Source: Streptomyces sp. NRRL S-1022
GTDB taxonomy: Bacteria > Actinomycetota > Actinomycetes > Streptomycetales > Streptomycetaceae
DNA: 64,000 nucleotides
Assembly: GCF_000720135.1 (NCBI RefSeq)
Contig: NZ_JOIU01000014.1
Location: forward strand, 181,044 to 245,043
Reading direction: 5' to 3'
Shown here: in pieces, positions 8,258-16,743 of the stretch
Position numbering within the stretch: position 1 is the first letter of the stretch
Layout of the letters: each line of letters begins with the position of its first letter
Position numbers and translations under genes: made by a program
Notes under the pieces: model-generated
Told to the model about the DNA's origin: nothing
What the model saw: only the letters and a program-made list of their open reading frames with translations
The model's database searches: none

Positions 8258-11200
8258 CAGCGCGCCCTCTCACGGTCGTAGTTGCGCAGCGCTTCCTTCA
8301 TCTCCACGACCAGTTCCTGCGCGGCCTGTCGGCGCGCGGAGCGGCTGGAGAAGTCGAACGTGCCGGACACGGTGATGTTCTCGATTGTCACGCTGCCCCC
8401 GGTCCGGCTGCTGGAGACGAGCTGCTCGAACATCTGCGTCTGCTGGGCGTCGAGGATCCGCTCCGGCCGGCGGGTAGCGTTCACGGCCATCGTGGCGCCG
8501 GGCTGGAGCAGCCCACCCGCGTCGTACTTCGTGGCCGGCGCGAAGCCCCATCGGCTGGTGAACATGGGGTCGCCAGCGCCGCGCGCCGTCCTGCCGTAGT
8601 GGACGCCGCGGCCGCCGGAGCTCTCGAAGTTGATCCCGGCCAGCGTGCCCGCCGTGTGGCCCACACCGGCGTTGGTGATCCCGATTTCGAAGGGGGACTT
8701 CAGGCCGCGGACCCAGCCGGACGGGCCGGAGTTCCCGACGAAGGCGCCGGTCGCCCAGCGGCGGTGCGGCTTCTCCCCGCGGATGACGCTCTCGATGGCG
8801 CTCATGAAACCCGAGCAGTCCCAGGACGGGTTGCCGTTGCCCGCCCACTGGTACGGGAGGCCACTCTGGGTCTTGGCCCAGGCGAGCGCGCGCTGCACCG
8901 CGGGTCCGCCCGTGGCCTTCTTGTCCTCGTCGCCGAGGAAGCCGAGCATGCTGTCGAGGGTGCGGTTCGTGAGGCCCTTCAGCAGGCCACCGAACCCGCC
9001 GCCGGGGATGGCGTTGACGAGCGGCCGGATCAGCGAGTTGATCGCCTTCTGCGCGGCCTTCTTCAGCCCGCCGATGACCAGGTCCTTGGCCCAGTCGAGA
9101 GCCCCGCCGAACAGGCCCTTGGCGCCGCTGGTCACGGTGCCGACGATGCCGCCGGACGCGAAGTGCTGTCCGCCGGCCTGCTCCCGTCGGCGCTCCTGCT
9201 GCTGGGTGGGGTTGCCGCCGGTGCGGGTGGGGTGGTCCTGGCCGAGCATGGCGTCGATGCCACGGTGCCCGCCGAGTTGGGCGACCTGTCGTTTGGACAG
9301 GATGCGTTCGCCGGGGGTGAGCATGGCAGGGACGGTGTCGGTGTTGCCGCTCCCGGGGACGACACCACCCCGGTTGAAGTTGAGGCTGATCGGGGGCAGG
9401 GTGAGCTTGGAGGAGATCTTTCCGGCGATCGTGTTCCACATGCTGCGCATGCCGCCGTACACGTTCTTGATGACCCACTTCACGGGAGAAGCGATCTTCG
9501 ACTTGATGCCGTCCCAGATCGTGCCGAGTGCGTTCCTCAGGTTGGAGAACGCGGTACGCATGCCCGACGCGAACGCGCTGATCTTTCCGCGGATGGTGGT
9601 GAGGATCCCGGAGATTTTGTCGCGGGCGCCATTCCACAGCGCCGACCACGTGTTGCTGATGGACGTCTTCAGGCCGGACACGCTGTTCTTCACCCACGAC
9701 CAGGCGCCCGTCACCGAGCTGCGCAGTCCGCCGTAGAAGCTGTCCCACTTGGACCGGACGGCGGTCCAAAGTCCCTTCCAGGTGTCCACGACCCAGTTCT
9801 TCAGGGTCGTGAAAATTTCCTTCGTCTTGGCCCAGAGGCTGCCGAACCATTTGATGATCGCCTTGACGAGGTCGGGAATGATGCTGTGCCCAACCAGCAC
9901 GTCGTAGAGCCACTTGAATTTGTCGACGATCCACTTCACGCCGTCGGTGATCGCCTTGGTGAACGTGGTGATCCATCCGATGACCGTGGTGATCACAGGC
10001 ACCAGGATCTGAATCGCGCCGGCGAGCACCGTGGTGAACAGCGTGGCCAGTTGCACGATCAGCGGCAGCAGCGGCTGAATGACCTGGAGCGCCAAGGTCA
10101 GCAGCGCGACCGTCAGCTGTGCGAGCGGCGGGATCAGCGGCAGCAGCGCCTGAATCAGGGGAGGGAACAAGGGCGCGAGCTGCCCCATGAACTTACCGAA
10201 CGCTGCGACGATGGGCACCAGCGCGCTGATCACTGGCATAAGGCCCTGCACCAGCGCCGAAATCAGCGGGGCAAGCGCGTCACCGAACGCTGAGATAACC
10301 GGCGCGACCGCAGTGATGACGGCCGCGATCAGATCGCCCAGCGGCTGCAGCAGGGGCGTCAGCGACTGCACCAGGTCGAGCACCAGGGCGGCGATGTTCG
10401 ACAGTACCGGCATGAGCGCGGTGATGATCGGGCCGAGCGCCTTGCCGAAGCCCTTCAGCAGCTGCACCAGGACCGGGCCAAGCTGGTTCGCGAGTTGGGA
10501 CACGAATGGGGCCATCTGCGCCAGCAAGGGGAGGGCCGCCTGCAGGGCTGCGCCGAGGACGCCGGCGAGCATCTTCCCGATGTCGGCGAGCGCCTTGAAG
10601 ATGGTGGTCAGTGCCTGCTGTACCTCGGGCATCGCCGTGATCCGGCGCAGCTCCTTGAAGACGCTGCCGAGCGAGCCGAGCGCGTCGCCGCCCGCTGCGC
10701 CTGCGGCCTTCATGACGTTGCCGAGGGTGCCGAAGATGTCGCCGATGAGGTGCCCGAACTGCACGGCGATGTCGAGCGCCTGATTGATGATCTTTTCGAG
10801 GTGGCCGTTCTTGGCTGACTGGTCGATCTGCTTGCTGATCCGGTCGAAGAACCCGCCGCTCGCGGTCGTGATCCGCTTGAAGGCCGGGGCCGCTGCCGTG
10901 CCGATCTGCGTCAGGCCGGTGATGAACTGTCCCGGAACCTTCGACAGGGGCTTGAGGGCGCCGTTGAGGCCCGCGAACAGCTTCTTCAGCTGTCCGGTCC
11001 GCCCCAGGTTGGTGACGGCGTCCATGGCGTTCTTCGCCATGCCGTTGAGGATGTTGGCCGTGCCGGTCAGGCCCGTGCGCAGCGACGGCAGGATGGCCGT
11101 GCTCATGGTCGAGAACTTCTGCCCGAGCCCGGCGAACAGGGAGTTCTGCACGCTCAGCTTCAGACCGCGCCACGCCTCCCGCTGGGCCACGACTGCGGAG

Positions 11201-13206
11201 ACGAACGCCCTCGCGTTCGGGGCGAGCTTGGCCATGGCGTCGGCGGTCTTGCTGGTGGCCTGGGCGCTGGAGTTCTGGGCTTCGGCCATGCTGCGGGCCG
11301 CGTCGGTTACGGCCTGCTGGGCGTCCTTGATCTGCCGAGCACCGTCGGCAGCCGCCTTGCGCTGCGCCTCGCGTGCGTCCGCCAGGTCACGCTCGGCCTT
11401 GGCGGTCTTGTCCGCGCCGTCCTGCGCGGTGTGTGCCTCGTCGGTGTGGGCGTCCTTGAGTTCCTTGGTCTTGTCCTTGACCTCCTGAGTGGCGTCGCGG
11501 ACCTTGTCCTTGGCGTCCTTCACGGTCTTGGAGCCCTCGACGCCCGCGGCGTTGGCATCGGCCGTCTGCTGCTGCAGCCGCGCGGTCTCAGTCTGCTGCT
11601 CCTCAAGGGCCTGCTTTGCTCGGTCGTACTGCAGCTGGGCCTTGTCGATCTCCTCTTGGGTGGCCTTGGCGCCCTTGGCCTTGACCGCGGCGAGTTCCTT
11701 CTCCGCGTCCTGGAGATCGAGGACCTTCTGCCGCTGGTCGAGCTGGGCATCGGCGAGCCGGGCGTTCAGGTCCTGCAAGTCCTCGGCGGCCTGCTTCCTC
11801 GCCGCCGTGAGGTCGAGCTGCGCCTGCTTCGCGGCGCGCTGGGCGTCCGCCAGGTCCCGCTCAGCTTGCTCGACCTGCTCGGCCGCACGTCGGTTGGCGT
11901 CCGCCACGTCCTGCACGGTCGACTTCAGGTTCCGCTGGGCGTCAGCAACCTGCCGGGCCGCCTGCACCCGGGCCTCGGCGGCCCGCTGCTCAGCGTCCTT
12001 CACGCCCTGTTGAGCCCGGGCCAGGCTGCGCTGTGCGTCCTCGACGCGGCGGGTGGCAGAGGCAGCGGCGTTGCCCGAGGACACGGCCGGCGCGAATGCC
12101 TGCTTGAAGGCGTCACCGACCCCGCTCGTGCCGATCTTGATGGCGGCGAACGCTGCGCCAAGTGACAGCACGGCGGGCACCGCGGTCAGCGCGGCCGGGG
12201 CCATCGCGGCCATCGCGGAACCCAGCGAAACCAGGGAGGGAAGGGCCTCCAGGGCAAGGGCGACGATGCTGGTGAGAGAACCCCTCAGCGCCCCCAGGGC
12301 ACCCGACAGGCCGCCGCTGAACAGGCTGCTGATACGGGACGCCGCCGAGCGGTCCACATCCGCCCGGATGGTGACCGAGCGCGTCCGGGTCAGGGCATCG
12401 AGGCTGGTACGCGCAGCGGTGGTGTTGAGGTTGACGCCGACGGTCATCTGCCTGCGCCGGGTGAGGTTGGCCAGGCTGTCGGCGGCCACGCGGGTGTCGA
12501 CGTCGATGCCGATGTTCACCTTGCGGCGCTGGGTGAGGTTCCTGATCTCGTCGGCGGCGACGCGAGTGTCTGCGCTGGCCCGGATGATGACGAAGCGATC
12601 GGCGGTCAGCCGGTCCAGTTTCTTCTTCGCCGCGTTGTAGGCGGCCTCGTTGATCTTCGGAGTGACGTCGACAGTCTGCTTGCCGGTCAACGCGGCGAGC
12701 TTGGTCCTCGCAGCCGCGTCGTCTACCTGCGCGGCAAGCTGGATGACCTGTGCCCTGACCAGGTTCTCCAGCTGGGCGATGGCCGCCGCGTCATCCACCT
12801 GGACCGTGAGCCTGACAGTGATGGGGCGGGCCAGCTTCGTCAGCGCGGACGCGGCGGCCTTGCCGTCCAGCTTGGCCGTCAGCCCGATAATGCGGGGCTT
12901 GCTGAGGGCGGTCAGGCCGCTCTTCGCCGCATTGCTGTCGAGCCTCGCGGTGAGCTTGACGGCGCGGTCTTTGACCAGGGTGCGCAGCGAGGCTGTGGCG
13001 GCTTTGTCGTCGAGCTTCCCTGCGATCTTGACAGTGCGGCTCTTGGCCAGTGCCGTCAGCTTGGTCCGGGCGTCCCTGTCGTCGAGCTTGGCCAGGATCG
13101 ACGCGCTGACCTTCTTTGTCCTCAGCCGGTCGATCGCGCGGTCGTAGGCGGTCTCGTCGGCTGTGACCTCGACGTAGCCCTCGGCGATTCGGAAGCTACC
13201 CGCCAC
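8257..13206 (-). CDS. Tape measure protein with C-terminal NlpC/P60-like domain
   Basis: A protein of 1,649 residues using GTG 13206, which has GGAGG at good spacing; an alternative TTG at 13221 has none. The N-terminus (about residues 33-295) is an array of roughly ten 24-residue repeats, pattern V-x-L-x-A-x-LD-xx-AA. Residues about 385-650 are a long Ala/Gln/Lys coiled coil, followed by a very hydrophobic Pro/Leu/Ile repeat region. Near the C-terminus, NPSWDCSGF supplies the probable catalytic Cys and GVGHTAGTL the His of an NlpC/P60-like peptidoglycan hydrolase. At about 1.5 angstrom per residue the length implies a tail near 250 nm. It sets tail length and probably cuts cell wall during DNA entry. 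Confidence 0.93.
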   Translation of the reverse strand: MAGSFRIAEGYVEVTADETAYDRAIDRLRTKKVSASILAKLDDRDARTKLTALAKSRTVKIAGKLDDKAATASLRTLVKDRAVKLTARLDSNAAKSGLTALSKPRIIGLTAKLDGKAAASALTKLARPITVRLTVQVDDAAAIAQLENLVRAQVIQLAAQVDDAAARTKLAALTGKQTVDVTPKINEAAYNAAKKKLDRLTADRFVIIRASADTRVAADEIRNLTQRRKVNIGIDVDTRVAADSLANLTRRRQMTVGVNLNTTAARTSLDALTRTRSVTIRADVDRSAASRISSLFSGGLSGALGALRGSLTSIVALALEALPSLVSLGSAMAAMAPAALTAVPAVLSLGAAFAAIKIGTSGVGDAFKQAFAPAVSSGNAAASATRRVEDAQRSLARAQQGVKDAEQRAAEARVQAARQVADAQRNLKSTVQDVADANRRAAEQVEQAERDLADAQRAAKQAQLDLTAARKQAAEDLQDLNARLADAQLDQRQKVLDLQDAEKELAAVKAKGAKATQEEIDKAQLQYDRAKQALEEQQTETARLQQQTADANAAGVEGSKTVKDAKDKVRDATQEVKDKTKELKDAHTDEAHTAQDGADKTAKAERDLADAREAQRKAAADGARQIKDAQQAVTDAARSMAEAQNSSAQATSKTADAMAKLAPNARAFVSAVVAQREAWRGLKLSVQNSLFAGLGQKFSTMSTAILPSLRTGLTGTANILNGMAKNAMDAVTNLGRTGQLKKLFAGLNGALKPLSKVPGQFITGLTQIGTAAAPAFKRITTASGGFFDRISKQIDQSAKNGHLEKIINQALDIAVQFGHLIGDIFGTLGNVMKAAGAAGGDALGSLGSVFKELRRITAMPEVQQALTTIFKALADIGKMLAGVLGAALQAALPLLAQMAPFVSQLANQLGPVLVQLLKGFGKALGPIITALMPVLSNIAALVLDLVQSLTPLLQPLGDLIAAVITAVAPVISAFGDALAPLISALVQGLMPVISALVPIVAAFGKFMGQLAPLFPPLIQALLPLIPPLAQLTVALLTLALQVIQPLLPLIVQLATLFTTVLAGAIQILVPVITTVIGWITTFTKAITDGVKWIVDKFKWLYDVLVGHSIIPDLVKAIIKWFGSLWAKTKEIFTTLKNWVVDTWKGLWTAVRSKWDSFYGGLRSSVTGAWSWVKNSVSGLKTSISNTWSALWNGARDKISGILTTIRGKISAFASGMRTAFSNLRNALGTIWDGIKSKIASPVKWVIKNVYGGMRSMWNTIAGKISSKLTLPPISLNFNRGGVVPGSGNTDTVPAMLTPGERILSKRQVAQLGGHRGIDAMLGQDHPTRTGGNPTQQQERRREQAGGQHFASGGIVGTVTSGAKGLFGGALDWAKDLVIGGLKKAAQKAINSLIRPLVNAIPGGGFGGLLKGLTNRTLDSMLGFLGDEDKKATGGPAVQRALAWAKTQSGLPYQWAGNGNPSWDCSGFMSAIESVIRGEKPHRRWATGAFVGNSGPSGWVRGLKSPFEIGITNAGVGHTAGTLAGINFESSGGRGVHYGRTARGAGDPMFTSRWGFAPATKYDAGGLLQPGATMAVNATRRPERILDAQQTQMFEQLVSSSRTGGSVTIENITVSGTFDFSSRSARRQAAQELVVEMKEALRNYDRERAR
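12330..13110 (-). repeat. About ten tandem 72-bp coding repeats in the tape measure gene
   Basis: The translated region shows successive 24-residue units such as VKIAGKLDDKAATASL, VKLTARLDSNAAKSGL, IGLTAKLDGKAAASAL and VRLTVQVDDAAAIAQL, each ending in a variable Leu/Arg-rich helix. One unit has three extra residues. The nucleotide copies have diverged, so this is an old protein-level repeat. The repeat unit is beta strand then helix. Boundaries are approximate. Confidence 0.8.
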
Positions 13207-13624
13207 CCTCTGTTCCTCCAACGCTCACGAGCCCCGGGAAGCGAGCCCGGAACTGGGTCAGCGAGACCTCACTGACCTCGCTGTCGCCGCGCCCGGCCGG
13301 GGCGGCGGTGCTCGTGCGGGTTGGGGTGGTGTTGCGGGCCGGCTGCTGGCGGTCGCGCTCGGCATCAGCGCGGGCCGCCATCACTCCGGTGTAGGCGGTC
13401 AGTCGGTGTGCCAGCGCGAAGTAGCGGCGGGCGTTGACGGTGGTGGCGTCGGCTTGCTCAAGGTCGATGCCGTAGATGGCCAGGAAGTCGGCGTCCAGGT
13501 CGTCCAGGTGGTCCAGGACCCAGGCGACTTCGGCGATGCGGTCCCAGACGGGCTCCGAGAGGTCCGGCCGGCCGAAGCCGTCGCGCAGGAGCCGCAGCCA
13601 CGCCGGGCCTACCGGGCCGTCGCT
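13196..13624 (-). CDS. Tail assembly chaperone, frameshift extension (gpT-like)
   Basis: This is the -1 frame part of a gpG-gpT type fusion. Reading the minus strand from the slippery GGGAAAA (13630-13624) gives KSDGPVGPAWLRLLRDGFG, an acidic WVLDHLDDLDADF helix, and RYFALAHRLTAYTG, then a basic Thr/Ala/Pro-rich tail ending at TAG 13196-13198, about 142 residues. It has no good start of its own and begins inside the upstream gene, so it should be made as a fusion of about 274 residues. Such fusions coat the tape measure protein before tail tube assembly. The stop lies 8 bases inside the tape measure start, which couples the two genes. Confidence 0.85.
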   Translation of the reverse strand, partial: SDGPVGPAWLRLLRDGFGRPDLSEPVWDRIAEVAWVLDHLDDLDADFLAIYGIDLEQADATTVNARRYFALAHRLTAYTGVMAARADAERDRQQPARNTTPTRTSTAAPAGRGDSEVSEVSLTQFRARFPGLVSVGGTEGGG

Positions 13625-14019
13625 TTTCCCTCCTCCTTCTCCCCGCGGCCGAGGGACAGGTCGACAACGATCTGGATGATCCGCTGCAGCTGCTCGTCCG
13701 TCAGAGCGCGCGAGGACTCCAGCGCCTCGTACGCTTCCTCGCCCAGCACCCGGGTCAGCAGGACCGGGGCGGCGAACTGCTCGCCCATCTCGCCGGCGGT
13801 GCGCAGGTACTGCAGGGCCACTCCGGGCGGGATGTCCTTGGGGATCGTGTACTCGGTGTCGCCTATGTAGAAGAGCGGCACGCGCTCTTCCTCGATGTCG
13901 TCGTCGGCGGCGATCCGGATCGGTTCGAAGTCGAGGGGCGTTGCGGCGCCGGTGGGCTTGGCCGCGGCGCGCTTTCGGGCCGCGGTGGTCTGCCGGGTGC
14001 GTGCGGGGGTGGATGCCAT
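13609..14019 (-). CDS. Tail assembly chaperone (gpG-like)
   Basis: A 136-residue protein starting at ATG 14019 with GAGGAG upstream. It has a basic N-terminal tail, a middle with FYIGDTEYTIPKDIPPG typical of actinophage tail assembly chaperones, and a C-terminal helical part ending in an EKEEGKATAR tail. The slippery heptamer lies seven codons before the stop. It lies between tail tube and tape measure genes, the conserved location for this chaperone pair. Confidence 0.88.
   Translation of the reverse strand: MASTPARTRQTTAARKRAAAKPTGAATPLDFEPIRIAADDDIEEERVPLFYIGDTEYTIPKDIPPGVALQYLRTAGEMGEQFAAPVLLTRVLGEEAYEALESSRALTDEQLQRIIQIVVDLSLGRGEKEEGKATAR
13624..13630 (-). other. -1 ribosomal frameshift slippery site GGGAAAA
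   Basis: On the minus strand the zero frame reads GAG GGA AAA GCG, giving the X XXY YYZ heptamer G GGA AAA. Slipping one base back puts ribosomes into the long -1 frame that stays open for 142 codons to 13196, while the zero frame stops at 13609-13611. The place, direction and product match the conserved G/T frameshift of siphovirus tail chaperones. Confidence 0.88.
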
Positions 14020-14063
14020 GGGTGGTGCTCCTCGGGATGGGCAGGGGCTGGGGGCGGCCGGGC

Positions 14064-14624
14064 CTAGGAGGTCTGGTCGACGATGTGGAAGGGGGCGATG
14101 CTGGCGCTGACGTAGTGGCCGCTCAGCTTGATCGGGATGAGGGTCTGCTTGTCCTTGGTGTAGGCCAGCTCGGTGGAGTCGGTGTTGAGCATCCGCCGGC
14201 CGATGACGCGGCGCCGGAACTGGTTCGGCGCGTACCCGTCCATGATCACGGCGAAGTAGTTCGGCTGCGTCGCCGAGCTGGACACGTTGGGGTCGTAGGA
14301 CTTCCAGCCCGCCCCGGACGCGGCGGTGCCACCGTTGAGGCTCATGGACAGGTTCTCCAGGGTGGCCTCGGCCAGCGACGTCTCGATGGTGAAGTCGACC
14401 TTCGTCAGGCGGGAGCCGACGCGGACGGTGATCTGGTCGACCTCCAGCTCCGAGTAGGTCTGGTCGACGCTGAGCTTGACGCCGTCCTGGGTGCCGCCCA
14501 GGTCCGTCCAGCTCGACGCCGGAGGCACGGCGTTGACCGCGGTGTCGGCCGGCTCGGTCGCGCCGAACGCCCCGCTGTACAGCGACGCCGGGCCCTGGAT
14601 GAGGTTGGTGGTGGTGACGGCCAT
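14064..14624 (-). CDS. Major tail (tube) protein
   Basis: A 186-residue protein with AAGGAGA before ATG 14624. The sequence is beta-rich with SLYSGAFGATEPADTAV near the start, a GTQDGVKLSVDQTYSELEV segment and VRVGSRLTKVDFTIETSL, a pattern common to actinophage tail tube subunits. Its size and position, after the tail terminator and before the assembly chaperones, fit the major tail protein. Confidence 0.85.
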   Translation of the reverse strand: MAVTTTNLIQGPASLYSGAFGATEPADTAVNAVPPASSWTDLGGTQDGVKLSVDQTYSELEVDQITVRVGSRLTKVDFTIETSLAEATLENLSMSLNGGTAASGAGWKSYDPNVSSSATQPNYFAVIMDGYAPNQFRRRVIGRRMLNTDSTELAYTKDKQTLIPIKLSGHYVSASIAPFHIVDQTS

Positions 14625-14627
14625 GGG

Positions 14628-14837
14628 TCAGCTCTCCTTGCTGAGGGCGGTCTTCTTCGGCGCGACGGCCGCGGGCTGCGGAGCGGGTTCGGGTGCGGCC
14701 GGGGCCGCGGTCGCCGGCGGTACCTCCTCGGTGGCGTCCTCCTCGACGAGGAGGCCCTGCCGCTGCAGGTCGACATACTCGGAGTTGTCGACCTCGATCT
14801 CCTGGTCGGGGCGCATGGTGGTGCGGACGGTCGGCAT
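14628..14837 (-). CDS. Small head-tail region protein with Pro/Ala-rich tail
   Basis: A 69-residue protein whose ATG overlaps the upstream stop (TGATG). The N-terminal 35 residues (RPDQEIEVDNSEYVDLQRQG) look like a small folded domain found in many actinophages between connector and tail tube genes. The C-terminal half is Ala/Pro-rich and probably disordered. The role is unknown. Confidence 0.65.
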   Translation of the reverse strand: MPTVRTTMRPDQEIEVDNSEYVDLQRQGLLVEEDATEEVPPATAAPAAPEPAPQPAAVAPKKTALSKES

Positions 14838-15061
14838 CAGCGGTAGTCCTCTCGGCGGAGCGGGAAGGTGTGGTGGGCGAACTGCGGGTGGAACCGGAGC
14901 TCGATGGTCTGCTCGGGCGGGATGCTCGGCGGGCACGGCACGATCCGGATCGGGCCGGCGAGCAGGAACTCAAGCTCCGGCCGGCTGTCGTGGACGATCG
15001 TCCGGCCGTTCCAGCTGAGGAGCTGCCCGTGCGGGGTGTCCTCCTGAATGGCCCACTTCAC
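14837..15061 (-). CDS. Small head-tail region protein
   Basis: A 74-residue protein. GTG 15061 was chosen because GGAGGTG lies 5 bases upstream and the start overlaps the previous stop (GTGA). It has a WNGRTIVHDSRPELEFLL segment and a Pro-rich middle. I do not recognise the family. It is translated with the tail terminator-like gene. Confidence 0.65.
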   Translation of the reverse strand: MKWAIQEDTPHGQLLSWNGRTIVHDSRPELEFLLAGPIRIVPCPPSIPPEQTIELRFHPQFAHHTFPLRREDYR

Positions 15062-15522
15062 GAGGGCACCTCCGTCCAGGCGATGACCAGGCCCGGGATG
15101 CTGTAACGGGCGTACGACGAGGGGTCGTCGGGCACACGCCGGGGCTCGCCGGTGGTGTATGCGGACAGCACCCGCGCGGCCGGGTAGCCGGTCGGCAGGG
15201 CGACCGTCTGGGGGATGGCCGGGTGGTCGTAGCAGGCGGCCTGGATCGCCTCGGCCAGGACGGCGGCCTTGTTCCATGGCGGCTTCTGGCTCTGGGGGTT
15301 GACCGCCCAGCAGTCGACGCCGATCGCGGGTTCGCGTAGCGGCACGTACAGGTTGGGGGTGCCGCCGGCCACGGTGAGGGTGACGAACCCGCCATCCGCC
15401 CAGCCGAGGCTGCCGTCCGTGCCCGGCTTGGGCAGGGTGGTGGCGACCCGGTCGCCGACCACGGTCTTCAGCCAGGCGGTGGCCACCAGCTCGTGGGTGG
15501 CGCGCAGCGGGGGTGTGCTCAT
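15058..15522 (-). CDS. Tail terminator/completion-like protein
   Basis: A 154-residue protein starting at ATG 15522, overlapping the preceding stop. The N-terminus (ATHELVATAWLKTVVGDRVA) and a central GVDCWAVNPQSQKPPWNKA segment, followed by a helix and beta strands, resemble the neck or tail-completion proteins that follow HK97 gp10-like genes. Size and order support a tail terminator. The assignment is by context more than sequence. Confidence 0.65.
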   Translation of the reverse strand: MSTPPLRATHELVATAWLKTVVGDRVATTLPKPGTDGSLGWADGGFVTLTVAGGTPNLYVPLREPAIGVDCWAVNPQSQKPPWNKAAVLAEAIQAACYDHPAIPQTVALPTGYPAARVLSAYTTGEPRRVPDDPSSYARYSIPGLVIAWTEVPS

Positions 15523-15890
15523 GCGGTCCTCCGCTGGAACAGGGCCGGCCGGAGGTACGGCTGAGCGTGGGTGCCGGGGTGGTTCACGCGGGCAACCGGG
15601 TGGTCGGCGCCCGGCCAGTGCAGCGCCTTCTTGTTACGCGGCAAGATGACGTGCGGGGCCGTGCCCATCTCGACGTCGGTGGCGTAGTTGCAGTCCAGCG
15701 AGCCGACCCGGAGGACCTTGTCGTGGACCTCGGCGCGGAGAGAGTCCGCGAGCCGGCCGGACCGCTTCGGCACGAAGTTCCGGGCGTCACCGAGGATGGC
15801 GGGGCCGATGGCGTGCTCCAGCCAATCGTTGATGGCTGCGTCGACGTGCGCGCGCGCTGACGGGTCGATCCGCATGCCGGATCGCGCCAT
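15519..15890 (-). CDS. HK97 gp10-like head-tail joining protein
   Basis: A 123-residue protein with GGAGGCGGCC upstream of ATG 15890. It contains FVPKRSGRLADSLRAEV, then APHVILPRNKKALHW and HPGTHAQPYLRPAL, the conserved pattern of HK97 gp10-type neck proteins (a strand/turn, an RNKKAL-W segment, and a Pro-Tyr-Leu-Arg-Pro-Ala-Leu end). It links the filled head to the tail. Confidence 0.82.
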   Translation of the reverse strand: MARSGMRIDPSARAHVDAAINDWLEHAIGPAILGDARNFVPKRSGRLADSLRAEVHDKVLRVGSLDCNYATDVEMGTAPHVILPRNKKALHWPGADHPVARVNHPGTHAQPYLRPALFQRRTA

Positions 15891-15961
15891 GGCCGCCTCC
15901 TCTCCGAAGGTGGTGTCGTGCTGGCCGGCCCGGTCTCCCCGGGCGTGGTGGCCGTGTGCTG

Positions 15962-16294
15962 TTAGGTGGTGCGCCGCAGGTCCAGCCGGAGATCGGCTGT
16001 GGCCGCGGGGTTCGCCATCGAGGAGACGGCGTCGACGATGTAGAGGGCGCCGGTGCGCTCGTCACGCACTCGGTCCTGGTCCTGGATGTCCGTGCCGGCC
16101 GCGACGCGGGCGATGGCGTAGCGGACGATGCGGGGGGTGGGGTCGTCGCGGGTGGTGACGCGGCGGGACTGCTCGGTCAGGGCGGCCGGGACCCCGGACG
16201 CGACCGGGGTGTCGGTGTCCACCTCATCGCCGTAGCCGTCGGTCGTCGTGCCCCGCAGCACGGCGATGGTGGTGGTGGCCAGAGCGATCGGCAT
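15962..16294 (-). CDS. Head closure/stopper-like connector protein
   Basis: A 110-residue beta-rich protein starting at ATG 16294, overlapping the upstream stop (TGATG). Segments such as ATTTIAVLRGTTTDGYGDEVD and DIQDQDRVRDERTGALYIVDAV match the small beta-barrel head-completion proteins of siphoviruses. It lies between the adaptor and the gp10-like gene. A gap of about 70 bases follows it. Confidence 0.65.
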   Translation of the reverse strand: MPIALATTTIAVLRGTTTDGYGDEVDTDTPVASGVPAALTEQSRRVTTRDDPTPRIVRYAIARVAAGTDIQDQDRVRDERTGALYIVDAVSSMANPAATADLRLDLRRTT

Positions 16295-16740
16295 CACGGG
16301 CCTCCGGTGTAAGGGGCCCAAACGAGCGAGTCGTCGGTGCCGTCGGACAGCGGGTCACCGAGCAGCGGGCCGGCGCCCTCGATGGCCGAGCGGATGTGCA
16401 CGGTCCGCGACCGCATCCACGACACCCGCTGCAGCGCCCGCTTGGCCATGGGAGCGAGGACCAGGCCGTCGCCGGTCAGCGTGGTGGAGACCTGGTCCTG
16501 CTGGATCTGCGTGGCATCCAGCCGCGTCTCCAGCCCGAACTGCCCTGCCAGCCACGCTGCCTGATAGGCGACGGCCCGGCCCAGCCAGTAGAGGTCGCGG
16601 CTCCGCATCCGCTCCGTGTCGGGGTAGACCCGGTTGGAGAAGACCTCGATCGCGGCCTGCGCCTGGGCAAGCTGCTGGTCCGTCACCGAGACGCCCGTGG
16701 CGTCGATGACGTCCTGCGCAGCGCACCAGGCCTGAACCAT
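16294..16740 (-). CDS. Head-tail connector/adaptor protein
   Basis: A 148-residue, mainly helical protein. The N-terminus (DVIDATGVSVTDQQLAQAQ, then IEVFSNRVYPDTERMRSRDLYWL) is the classic pattern of head-tail adaptors, which start with an alpha-helical domain of this type. A mixed C-terminal part follows. It is the first connector gene after the capsid region. Confidence 0.78.
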   Translation of the reverse strand: MVQAWCAAQDVIDATGVSVTDQQLAQAQAAIEVFSNRVYPDTERMRSRDLYWLGRAVAYQAAWLAGQFGLETRLDATQIQQDQVSTTLTGDGLVLAPMAKRALQRVSWMRSRTVHIRSAIEGAGPLLGDPLSDGTDDSLVWAPYTGGP

Positions 16741-16743
16741 GGG

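Noticed and set aside
8599..10293. 564-codon plus-strand open frame opposite the tape measure gene
   Set aside because: It is a mirror of the GC-biased tape measure codons, has no ribosome site, and its translation is low-complexity Arg/Gly/Asp/Val typical of antisense frames.
13207..13221. TTG start for the tape measure protein
   Set aside because: It lies within the ribosome site of GTG 13206, which has the better signal.
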